Part shown: piece by piece, positions 24,864 to 32,060 of the stretch
Layout: each line of letters begins with the position of its first letter
How positions within the stretch are numbered: position 1 is the stretch's first letter
NCBI GenBank assembly: GCA_003135055.1
Contig: PLDF01000454.1
Coordinates: forward strand, 1 to 33,652
Length of the DNA: 33,652 nucleotides
Source of the DNA: Bryobacterales bacterium
Lineage (GTDB): Bacteria; Acidobacteriota; Terriglobia; Bryobacterales; Bryobacteraceae
Reading direction: 5' to 3'
Position numbers and translations under genes: made by a program
The notes under the pieces: model-generated
What the model was told of the DNA's origin: nothing
Seen by the model: the letters and a program-made list of their open reading frames with translations, nothing else
Database searches by the model: none

Positions 24864-25688
24864 TCATGGGCCGGGCTCTGGTACCACGGTCATGGGCCCG
24901 CCGCACGCGGCCTCCTTTACGCGCTCTTCCAATTCCTCCAGCGCGCCCGCAAAGAAATGGTCCGCCGCGTCGATCCATATTAGCCGCTTCGGCTCGGCCA
25001 CCTTGAGATATATTCGCTCAAAATCCGGCCGGGGGCCAAATTCATCGTGCGTGCTGTGAATGAAGATTTTGGGCACGGCGCACTCCGCCAGGAATTCCGC
25101 CGGTCCCATGCGCGTCGCAAATCCCGCCGCCAGCAGGAACTGCGCGGCGCCGGTTTCGCGGCGGGCGCCTAACCGATCTGGGGCACAATCGCCGAGATCG
25201 CCGGGTTGACAGACGGAAGCGTCTGTCCCACGCTGCTGCGCAAGGGCTTGCGTTCTTGTGGGGCCGGCGCTTTCGCCTGCCAAGTGCGACAGAGCCGCCA
25301 AATCCCCAAGACCCAGTTCACAACCCAGTTGCATAATAGCCCGTGAGCCGAACGAAAAACCCGCCAGAGCGAATGGCAACTCCGGATAGCGCGTGCGCAC
25401 ATATCCCAGCGCCGCGCGCGCGTCTTCGATCTCGCCGGCCATGTACCCGTGGCCGCCTTCGCTCCGGCCCACGCCGCGGAAGTTGAAGCGCAATACCACG
25501 CAGCCCGCGCGCCGCAATCCGCGAGCCATGCGGTAAACCACCTTGTTGTGCATGGTCCCGCCATAGAGCGGGTGGGGATGGCACAGTATCGCCGCCAGAC
25601 GCGGCGCTTGATCGTCCGGCTCCTCAAGCAGCGCTTCCAGGCTGCCCGCGGGCCCCGCGAGCGACAGCGATTCGATGCGGCGCGCCAC
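24864..25688 (-). CDS. Alpha/beta hydrolase (COG2945-like) carrying an in-frame REPIN insertion
   Basis: The protein has 274 residues from the GTG at 25688, one base after the yajQ stop. Upstream extension would overlap yajQ. Family motifs are LCHPHPLYGGTMHNKVVYRM (35-54), FNFRGVGRSEGGH (68-80), nucleophile elbow GFSFGS with S112, D215 in HSTHDEFGP, and H244 in AADHFF. COG2945 proteins are about 210-230 residues. The excess is explained by residues 134-176 (SHLAGES to DRLGAR), encoded by a repeat that also occurs between genes at 13947. The insertion lies between the elbow helix and the conserved FLLAAGF strand, and keeps the frame. The enzyme may still fold with an added loop. Its substrate is unknown. 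Confidence 0.85.
   Translation of the reverse strand: MARRIESLSLAGPAGSLEALLEEPDDQAPRLAAILCHPHPLYGGTMHNKVVYRMARGLRRAGCVVLRFNFRGVGRSEGGHGYMAGEIEDARAALGYVRTRYPELPFALAGFSFGSRAIMQLGCELGLGDLAALSHLAGESAGPTRTQALAQQRGTDASVCQPGDLGDCAPDRLGARRETGAAQFLLAAGFATRMGPAEFLAECAVPKIFIHSTHDEFGPRPDFERIYLKVAEPKRLIWIDAADHFFAGALEELEERVKEAACGGPMTVVPEPGP
25162..25289 (-). repeat. REPIN-like element inside the hydrolase gene
   Basis: This 128-bp copy matches 13947-14071 in inverted orientation. On the minus strand it reads hairpin GGCGAAAGCGCC, tail CCCCACA, a central CGCAAG/CTTGCG hairpin, inverted tail GTGGGAC, and a second hairpin (stem GACAGACG, loop CTTC). It ends ATCGGTTAGGCGCCC. The reading frame of the hydrolase passes through it without a stop. 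Confidence 0.8.
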
Positions 25689-25689
25689 T

Positions 25690-26190
25690 TCAGTTGGTGC
25701 GGTAATTGATGAACTGCATGTCGATGCCGAAATCGCTATTGCGCAGAAGCTGGATCGCCTGTTGCAGCGTGTCGCGATCCTTGCCGGCAATGCGCACAAA
25801 ATCGCCTTGGATCGAGGCCTGCACCTTCAGCTTGCTGTCCTTGACCTTCTTCACGATCTCGCGCGCCTTTTCGATGGCGATTCCCTGTTGCAGCGTGATT
25901 TCCTGCTTCACGGTGGATCCGGCCGACGGGATGATTTCGCCAAAGGCGAGTCCCTTGAGCGGCACCTTGCGCTTCACCAGTTTCGATTGAAGGATCTCCA
26001 CCACCGCCTTGAGCTTGAACTCATCCGAGCTGGCCAGCAGAATCTTATTGTCCTTCTCTTTCACTTCGATGCTGGACTTGGAATCCTTCAAGTCGAAGCG
26101 GGTTTGGATTTCCTTGGACGCCTGCTGCACGGCGTTGAGCACTTCCGGCATTTCGATCTTGGAGACTACGTCAAAAGTGTTGTCGGGCAT
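25690..26190 (-). CDS. yajQ: YajQ-family cyclic-di-GMP/nucleotide-binding protein
   Basis: This 166-residue protein matches the family over its whole length. It starts MPDNTFDVVSKIEMPEVLNA and contains TRFDLKDSKSSIE (31-43), AFGEIIPSAGSTVKQEITL, and the end RNSDFGIDMQFINYR. YajQ proteins have two ferredoxin-like domains and bind nucleotides. In Xanthomonas the homologue is a c-di-GMP-responsive effector that modulates transcription. Its start is three bases after the stop of the receiver-domain gene. Close linkage with a response regulator suggests a common signalling role. Confidence 0.93.
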   Translation of the reverse strand: MPDNTFDVVSKIEMPEVLNAVQQASKEIQTRFDLKDSKSSIEVKEKDNKILLASSDEFKLKAVVEILQSKLVKRKVPLKGLAFGEIIPSAGSTVKQEITLQQGIAIEKAREIVKKVKDSKLKVQASIQGDFVRIAGKDRDTLQQAIQLLRNSDFGIDMQFINYRTN

Positions 26191-26193
26191 AAA

Positions 26194-26916
26194 TTATTCC
26201 GATTCCGGCCGGCCCGCTTCGATGCCCAGCAGAGAGCCGCGAACCCGCAGCGGGTGGACGCGCCGAACCGCTTCGATGCGGTCCGCGAGGGGCGACGGCG
26301 CGGGCTTATTCGAACCCGGCGCGTGCGCCTGCTCCAGCAGCTTCGCGTCGGATTTCCGGCTCTGCAGAGCGACCACCACGCGGCGGGAAATCTCCTCGGC
26401 CATGGCATCCATGGAGGCGTCCAGCGCCAGCATCACGGCCGCGCGAACCTGCTCGGCATCCACCACTGCCACAAAAGGCGTGGATGGCCCGGCCGGAGAC
26501 GGCGCTGTAGCGGCGCCGCCGGCGCCCGGTTCCGCACGCCGCTCGTTAGCCGCCGCCTCCGCCAACTGCCGCACGGCTGCCACCAGCGCAGTCGCCTCGA
26601 ACGGTTTCTTGAGCGACCCGTCCGCTCGCACGTATAGCGCCCGCGCCTCGTCGATGGGTTCCAGCACGCCCGCCGTGAGAATCACGCGCACATGCCGGTG
26701 ACGCGGGCTCATCTTGAGATATTGGCAGATCTCGTAGCCGGTGCGGCCGGGCATCACCGTGTCGGCGATCACGATATCCGGATCTACGTCTTCAATGCGC
26801 ACCAGCGCCGTATCCGCATTGCTGACGGTGACCACTTCGAAGCCCTCGCCGGTGAGTATCCGCTCGCCGATACGTTGCGCGTGGGGGCTATCGTCGACCA
26901 GCAGAATGCGGCTCAT
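26194..26916 (-). CDS. Response regulator with one receiver domain and a variable C-terminus
   Basis: The protein has 240 residues. The receiver domain covers 1-120: acidic pair D8/D9, phosphorylation site D52 (VIADTVMPG), T81 and K104 (SLKKPF). Residues 120-150 form an Ala/Pro linker. Residues 150-190 are helical (AEQVRAAVMLALDASMDAMAEEISRRVVVAL), and the rest is of unknown structure. There is no DNA-binding domain, so it likely acts by protein contact. It overlaps bamD by 4 bp (ATGA) and is followed directly by yajQ. The cognate kinase is not in the window. Confidence 0.9.
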   Translation of the reverse strand: MSRILLVDDSPHAQRIGERILTGEGFEVVTVSNADTALVRIEDVDPDIVIADTVMPGRTGYEICQYLKMSPRHRHVRVILTAGVLEPIDEARALYVRADGSLKKPFEATALVAAVRQLAEAAANERRAEPGAGGAATAPSPAGPSTPFVAVVDAEQVRAAVMLALDASMDAMAEEISRRVVVALQSRKSDAKLLEQAHAPGSNKPAPSPLADRIEAVRRVHPLRVRGSLLGIEAGRPESE

Positions 26917-28355
26917 TGCTGTTTTATCGGATCGGCCGGTTTGCTGGTTGTATCGCTTTGTTTACCCGTGGTATCGCTGGTCTTTTTCGTGGAATCGCTC
27001 TTCCTTTTGGCAGCATCGCTCTTCTTTTTCGCGGCCGCCTTCTTCTTGACGGTCTTGGGTTTGGCGGCCACGCCGGTGTGATTCTGCGGAGTCCCTGCCG
27101 CAGCCGAGTTCACGGGGCTGGTGGCGTTTACAAGACCGGCGGCGCCCGTCGATCCCGGCGCTCCCGCAACTCCTTCGGCCGGCTTGGCGCCCGTACCCGC
27201 AGCGGCTGGCGCGGCTCCCGTAGCAGCCCCCGTAACATCCCCCGTAGAGGCGCCTGGAGCACCGCCGGCTGCTCCGGCGCGCGCATCGGGTTTCGTGTTC
27301 AGCACATCGGCGCTGGCCGGCGGCGCCGTGGTCGCGGTCACTTCATTGGTCGCCGCACCCTGTCCGGCAGACGCCGGCGGAACACTATACGGAACCGTCG
27401 GCGCCAACCTGCCCATCACCGGCGTGCCCGATTTCGCCGCGGTGTTCAGATTGGGATGATCGTTGAAGGGTCCGGTCGCCTTGCTGACCAGGCTGCGCTT
27501 GGCGATGTTCTCCTTTTCGTACTTCATGCGCGAGAGAGCCACCGGGTCGGCTTCCGGAACGGGGCGCTTCATCTCTTCGAGGCGCGCCTTGGCATCGTCC
27601 ACATGCGCGCTCAGCGGGTAATCCTTCACAATCCTGCTGTACGCGACGGCCTGCTGATCTTCGAAGCGGTCGCCCATGTGCTGGTAGTCTTCGGCTTGCA
27701 GCCACAATGCTTCGTCAGCCCTGCTATAGAGCGGGTACTGGTCGGTAAGCGCCTGGAAGCGATTCGCCGAGGCCGGGAAACTGCCCTTCTTGTAGTAGAG
27801 GGAGCCCACTTTGTATTCGCGGTCGGCCAATATTTCCTGAACGTTGCGCAGCATCTGCGCCACTTCCGGCGCGAATTTGCTGTTGGGGAACTGCACCAGC
27901 ACGTCGCGGCACTCGTCGTCGGCGCGGAAGGCGTGGGTGGGGTCGCGGTCGCTCTTGTCCATCTGCTGATATTGCATCTTGCAGATTTTCTCTTGAGCCT
28001 CGGCCGCTTCTTCCATGGCCGGATAGAACAGAATGAAGTCCTTGTACTCCGCCTCCGCCTGCGCCAGGCCGTGCGAGCCGCCCTCGCGGAACCAGCTATC
28101 GGCGTAGAGCAGCTTGGCCTTGGCCAGGTATTCGCTATTGTCGTAAGTGTTCATGAGCGTCTGCAGCGTCAGACGCGCGCGCTCATAGCGCCCGTGCTCC
28201 ACATTGTTCATGGCGCTATCGAACAGCACCTTATCGGGCTGCTGGGTATTCTTGGTGATGGGGTTTTCGTAGGCCTTTTTGCGGCAACCGCTGGAAAGCG
28301 CCAGCGCCGCCAGAGCGGCCATGATCGCGGTATATCGGAGGACGTTTTGAAACAT
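26913..28355 (-). CDS. bamD: Outer-membrane assembly lipoprotein BamD with a long basic tail
   Basis: The protein has 480 residues from the ATG at 28355, with AGGA eight bases upstream. The lipoprotein signal ends in the lipobox LSSGC, so C24 is lipidated. Residues 40-275 carry TPR repeats of BamD/YfiO type (FDSAMNNVEHGRYERARLTL, QFPNSKFAPEVAQMLRNVQE, GSLYYKKGSFPASANRFQAL). BamD helps insert beta-barrel proteins with BamA. E. coli BamD is about 245 residues. Here some 200 extra residues follow, first Ala/Gly/Pro/Thr-rich, then a Lys-rich end made of KKKSD, KRKSD and KKTSD units. A short tail of this composition is rare in BamD. It heads the run bamD, receiver, yajQ, hydrolase, propeller. Confidence 0.85.
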   Translation of the reverse strand: MFQNVLRYTAIMAALAALALSSGCRKKAYENPITKNTQQPDKVLFDSAMNNVEHGRYERARLTLQTLMNTYDNSEYLAKAKLLYADSWFREGGSHGLAQAEAEYKDFILFYPAMEEAAEAQEKICKMQYQQMDKSDRDPTHAFRADDECRDVLVQFPNSKFAPEVAQMLRNVQEILADREYKVGSLYYKKGSFPASANRFQALTDQYPLYSRADEALWLQAEDYQHMGDRFEDQQAVAYSRIVKDYPLSAHVDDAKARLEEMKRPVPEADPVALSRMKYEKENIAKRSLVSKATGPFNDHPNLNTAAKSGTPVMGRLAPTVPYSVPPASAGQGAATNEVTATTAPPASADVLNTKPDARAGAAGGAPGASTGDVTGAATGAAPAAAGTGAKPAEGVAGAPGSTGAAGLVNATSPVNSAAAGTPQNHTGVAAKPKTVKKKAAAKKKSDAAKRKSDSTKKTSDTTGKQSDTTSKPADPIKQQ

Positions 28356-28400
28356 ATAAATTCCTATTTTACGCTGCACGCGGGCAGAAACCACGAAGCG

Positions 28401-28440
28401 CGTTCACACGAGTGTGAACGCTGCACGCAGGAGTGCGTGC
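28401..28440. repeat. Two adjacent perfect hairpins between rpe and bamD
   Basis: CGTTCACA / TGTGAACG with loop CGAG (28401-28420) is followed at once by GCACGCA / TGCGTGC with loop GGAG (28423-28440). Both have four-base loops like the other hairpins here. They could terminate or stabilise the rsmB-rpe message, or form a leader for bamD. No T run follows. Confidence 0.7.
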
Positions 28441-28497
28441 GCCACGATGGCACTGACAGTTCCTTACCCGGCATATTAAGAGCACTCAGCACGTAGC

Positions 28498-29172
28498 TCA
28501 ACATGTAACGGCGTTGGCGCCCGCCGCAATTCTTTGCATCTCGCGTACGGTATTTTCGGGATCGGCGCTGTGAAAGATAGCCGACCCTGTTACCACCCAA
28601 TCACACCCGGCGCGAACCACGTCGGTAAGATTATCCAGATGCACTCCGCCGTCAATCTCAATTGGCAGCCGTAACTTCTTTGCCCTTCGCATCCCGGCCA
28701 GCTTGCGCACCTTGTCGAGAACATAAGGGATCAACCGCTGCCCCCCGAATCCTGGATTTACGCTCATGAGGAGCACGTAGTCCGCCACTTCCAGAACGTC
28801 CTCCAATACCGACACGGGCGTGGCCGGGCACAAAACCACGCCCGCCATCGCGCCTTCCTTCTTGATCAGTTCCAGCACGCCGTCCAAATGGCGGCAGGCT
28901 TCATAGTGTACCAGCACCGAGTTGGCGCCTGCATGGACGAAATCCGCGGCGTAACGGCCGGGATTCTCGATCATCAAATGAACGTCAAGGTGCGATTTCG
29001 TCGCCTTGCGAACCGATTCCACCACCGGCGGCCCAATTGTGAGGTTATCCACAAAGTGGCCGTCCATCACATCCAGATGAAGCATGGTGGCGCCGCCGCG
29101 CTCCACGCGCGCGATCTCCTCTGCCAGGCGGGCGAAGTCCGCCGACAGAATTGAGGGAATAATTTCAATCAT
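28498..29172 (-). CDS. rpe: Ribulose-phosphate 3-epimerase
   Basis: This 224-residue protein has the full family layout. It starts MIEIIPSILSADF, with metal ligands H32 and D34 in LHLDVMDGHFVDN, H65 in DVHLM, and D174 in IEIDGGV. MSVNPGFGGQ (136-145) is the phosphate-side loop. It interconverts ribulose-5-phosphate and xylulose-5-phosphate in the pentose phosphate pathway. It follows rsmB by seven bases, a common pairing in bacteria. Confidence 0.96.
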   Translation of the reverse strand: MIEIIPSILSADFARLAEEIARVERGGATMLHLDVMDGHFVDNLTIGPPVVESVRKATKSHLDVHLMIENPGRYAADFVHAGANSVLVHYEACRHLDGVLELIKKEGAMAGVVLCPATPVSVLEDVLEVADYVLLMSVNPGFGGQRLIPYVLDKVRKLAGMRRAKKLRLPIEIDGGVHLDNLTDVVRAGCDWVVTGSAIFHSADPENTVREMQRIAAGANAVTC

Positions 29173-29179
29173 TTGCGGG

Positions 29180-30289
29180 CTATTTGTATTTTATCACAGC
29201 AGCGAAGAAACCATCGCCCGCATCGCGCCCCGGAAGGCGCTGCAGAGTCTCCATTACAAGCTCCCCAGGAACCACCGCCACCACCGCTTCGTTCTCTTCC
29301 GGCTCCAGCGAACAAGTGGAATAGACCAGCACGCCGCCAGGCGCCAGGGCCGCGCGCGCGTTGGCCAGAAGGGCAGTCTGGCGGCGCTGCAGATCGTCAA
29401 GATCGGCCGGCCGCAGCCGCCATTTGATTTCGGGGTTGCGGCCCAGCGTGCCGGTTCCCGAGCATGGCGCGTCCACCAGGATGCGGTCAAAGGCGCGCGC
29501 GAACGGCAGCGGCTGCGTGCCATCGAGGACGACCAGGCTCGCGTCGAGATTTTCGAGCATGCCTTTCATTTGGATCAGGCGGTGGAAATGCAAGTCGGCG
29601 GCAATGCATCGCACGCCCGATTCGAGCGCTTGCGCAGTCTTGTTGCCGGGCGCGGCGCATAAATCGAGAAACGTCTGGCCGGCTTCGAGGCGCAGCAACG
29701 GCACGATGGATTGGGAGCCGATATCCTGGCGCCGGGCAACTGGGGACGAGCCCGCGGCCGAAATGCGTACGTACTTTTCGGGCTCTTCCAGCGCGGCGCG
29801 CGCGATGGCCGCGGCGGCCTCGGCGCCGTAACGGCTCTCCCACCGGGCGAGAAGCCACTCCGGACACGAGAGTTCTATCTCGCGTGTGGGCCATGTCACT
29901 GCGTCGCGCGTCACCTTGCGAAGCACTGCATTCACGAAGCCCATCGCCGAGCGCTTGTGCGCGCGCTTCACCAGCTCTACGCTCTCTGCTACGGCGGCGT
30001 GCGGCGGGATGCGCTCCAGGTAACGAAGCTGATAGATGGCCATGCGGAGCGCGACGCTTACTTCGGGATCGAGCTTCCGGCGCCGGCCGGAGTAATGCCC
30101 GATGAGGTAATCGAGCTGCGCGCGGTAGCGCAACACGCCGAAGACAATCTCCGAGGCGAGGCCGGCATCGCGCGAATCTAGCGTATTGGTATGGGTGATG
30201 AGGAGGTCGGACGCGTAGCCGCCGGATTCTACTTTTAGCAGGATGTCGAAAGCGGCGATGCGTGCGGTTGCGGGCATTTTAGTTTTCAC
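29180..30289 (-). CDS. rsmB: 16S rRNA cytosine-C5 methyltransferase RsmB (Sun)
   Basis: The protein has 369 residues. The N-terminal NusB-like domain is at 8-130 (ARIAAFDILLKVESGGYASD, ERIPPHAAVAESVELVKR). The methyltransferase domain follows, with SAM motif DLCAAPGNKT (209-218), motif IV VDAPCSGTGTLGRNPEIKW with C276, and motif VI YSTCSLEPEEN with catalytic C326. It methylates 16S rRNA at C967 (E. coli numbering). It is shorter than E. coli RsmB (429), with a compact linker, but all catalytic elements are there. An in-frame ATG four codons later is an alternative start. Confidence 0.93.
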   Translation of the reverse strand: MKTKMPATARIAAFDILLKVESGGYASDLLITHTNTLDSRDAGLASEIVFGVLRYRAQLDYLIGHYSGRRRKLDPEVSVALRMAIYQLRYLERIPPHAAVAESVELVKRAHKRSAMGFVNAVLRKVTRDAVTWPTREIELSCPEWLLARWESRYGAEAAAAIARAALEEPEKYVRISAAGSSPVARRQDIGSQSIVPLLRLEAGQTFLDLCAAPGNKTAQALESGVRCIAADLHFHRLIQMKGMLENLDASLVVLDGTQPLPFARAFDRILVDAPCSGTGTLGRNPEIKWRLRPADLDDLQRRQTALLANARAALAPGGVLVYSTCSLEPEENEAVVAVVPGELVMETLQRLPGRDAGDGFFAAVIKYK

Positions 30290-30432
30290 TCAAGTGGGGT
30301 TGTTTAGCTGCGGCCTGGCCCAGGGGGCGCCCCAATCGGCTTTTTGATTTTTCCTGTGAACTTTGCCATTTGGGTACTCTTGTTAGCGATTCGAAAGCGG
30401 CGTCAATGGGTTGAGAGTTTCGAGTAACTCGC

Positions 30433-30482
30433 GGCAGGCCGATTTGCCAATCGGCCGCAGGTTTACCGACCTGCCCCACAAG
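30433..30482 (+). repeat. REP-like element with two hairpins
   Basis: GGCCGATT / AATCGGCC with loop TGCC (30437-30456) is followed by CAGGT / ACCTG (30458-30473) and the tail CCCCACAAG. This is the same stem-then-CTGCCCCACA design as elsewhere. The surrounding gap 30290-30591, between rsmB and the SDR gene, has no coding frame with support. Confidence 0.7.
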
Positions 30483-30591
30483 TTCAAGTGCAGAGTATAG
30501 TTACAAGGCGCCGTTACCAAGTGCAAGCGCTAAGTCAGTTACAAGATGCATGTGCAAGAGCATGGCAGCCAATCATCCTTTATTACTCCTT

Positions 30592-31374
30592 TCAGCGGCT
30601 GCGGAGACGGATGCTTTCCCAACCGAAGTCGGACAGCCATCCGCCATCCACGCGAAGGGTTTCGCCGTTGACGAAACCGCTCAACTTCGGATCGGCGAGA
30701 AAGGCGACGGCCTGCGCGATGTCCTCCACGGTGGCGAAGCGTCCCATGGGAATGCGGCGCGTGATGTCCTCGTCGGTGTAACCGGCGCGGATCTGGTCGG
30801 CGGCGTCCATTTCGGTCTTCACCCATCCGGGACAGACCGCGTTCGAGCGCACGCCGCGGCCGCCCCATTCCGCAGCCAGAGTCATGGTGAGGCCGATCAA
30901 CCCGTGCTTGCTGGAATTGTACGCGGCGCGCTCGGCCAGGCCGGCAAGGCCGGCGATGGAGGCGATATTAACGATGGATCCGAGCTTCTGCCGCAGCATG
31001 GTTGGGGCAAAGGCGCGGCACAAGAGGAACGGACCCGTCAGATTGACCTCCAGCACGCGCCGCCACTCGGCGGCTTCCACCTTCTCAGTGGGACGGATGA
31101 AGCTCATTCCGGCATTGTTGACCAGAACGTCGACGCGTCCGAAGCGCGCCAGCACGGCATCGGCGATGCGCGCGACATCGGCCTCGCTGGAGACGTCGCC
31201 GAGGACTTCGATGGCTTCGGCGCCGGCGGCGCGAACGGAGGCCTGCGTCTTCGCGGTGGAATTGAGATCGTTCAGGGCGATCGCGTAGCCCCGGGAAGCG
31301 AGCACCTCGGCGGAGCGGCGGCCGATTCCTTGGGCCGCGCCGGTGATGACGGCGATGGGAGTGGTATTGGACAT
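30592..31374 (-). CDS. SDR-family NAD(P)-dependent oxidoreductase (FabG-like)
   Basis: The protein has 260 residues from the ATG at 31374, with AAGG five bases upstream. The cofactor motif is TGAAQGIG (11-18), followed by NNAG (86-89), N111, catalytic S139, Y152 and K156 (YNSSK), and PGWVKTEM (182-189). It resembles glucose dehydrogenase or 3-oxoacyl-ACP reductase types, and D36 in LNDLNS may favour NAD. The end (DGGWLSDFGWESI) is slightly longer than in FabG. The true substrate is unknown. The open frame continues upstream through the tandem repeats, but there it has no SDR similarity. Confidence 0.9.
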   Translation of the reverse strand: MSNTTPIAVITGAAQGIGRRSAEVLASRGYAIALNDLNSTAKTQASVRAAGAEAIEVLGDVSSEADVARIADAVLARFGRVDVLVNNAGMSFIRPTEKVEAAEWRRVLEVNLTGPFLLCRAFAPTMLRQKLGSIVNIASIAGLAGLAERAAYNSSKHGLIGLTMTLAAEWGGRGVRSNAVCPGWVKTEMDAADQIRAGYTDEDITRRIPMGRFATVEDIAQAVAFLADPKLSGFVNGETLRVDGGWLSDFGWESIRLRSR

Positions 31375-31464
31375 TACCTTATAGATTAGGCGAAGCGGGC
31401 GCAGACCGCTAACTTTCGTCGGGCGGCCGGGAAGCGGAGACCGGATTCGGGTGAGTACTTTTGC

Positions 31465-32060
31465 GGGCTCATTGAGACGGCGATTCCGGCGGATCAGGCG
31501 GGCGGCGCCGCCGATCAAAAAATCAAATCGAAAAATCAAACCCATTTTGGAGTTTTCGGGTGAGGGCTTAGGTTCGCTGTCGACGAACCAAGTACGGGGT
31601 TGGCCGAGGGCGGCGTCGATTTCGCTGTGGGGGCCTTTGGGACACTTTGGGACTCTTTGGGACACTTTGGGCCCCCAGCGGTTGGCGGCGCATTATTGGG
31701 CTGATTGAGTCGCCGATTCCGGCCGATTCGGACGGGCGATGCCGCTAATCGAAAAATCAAACCCATTTTGGAAGCTCTCGGGTGAAGGCTGAAGATCGCG
31801 GCTGTCGGCGAACCAAGTAACGGGCTCGGCCGAGGGCGGCGATTTCGCCGTGGGGACCTTTGGGACACTTTGGGACCAGCGGTTGGCGGCGGATTTTATC
31901 GGGCTGATTGAGTCGCCGATTCCGGCTGATGGGGGGGCGATGCCGCGAAATCGAAAAATCAAACCCATTTTGGAAGCTCTCGGGTGGAGGCTGGAGATCG
32001 CGGCTGTCGCGAACCAAGTACGGGCTTGGCCGGGGGCGGCGTCGATCTCACCGTGGCCCC
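31465..32060. repeat. Three tandem copies of a ~200-bp non-coding unit
   Basis: Units start with GGGCT(C/G)ATTGAG at 31465, 31698 and 31901, giving lengths of 233, 203 and about 160 bp. All contain an identical 23-bp core, TCGAAAAATC followed by AAACCCATTTTGG (31528, 31749, 31951), then CGGGTG, a (C)GAACCAAGTA block and a GG(T)CGAGGGCGGC-type block. Copies 1 and 2 also share CTTTGGGACACTTTGGGAC, and end with AGCGGTTGGCGGC. Copy lengths are not multiples of three and frames are not kept, so it is not a protein repeat. It lies upstream of the SDR gene. Confidence 0.85.

Noticed and set aside
26916..28496. 526-residue plus-strand frame
   Set aside because: It is antisense to bamD, whose lipobox and TPR repeats are clear.
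31465..32060. CRISPR array or integron attC array
   Set aside because: Units of about 200 bp with related interiors do not fit repeat/spacer structure. No attC core pair (RYYYAAC/GTTRRRY) is seen, and no cas or integrase genes are near.
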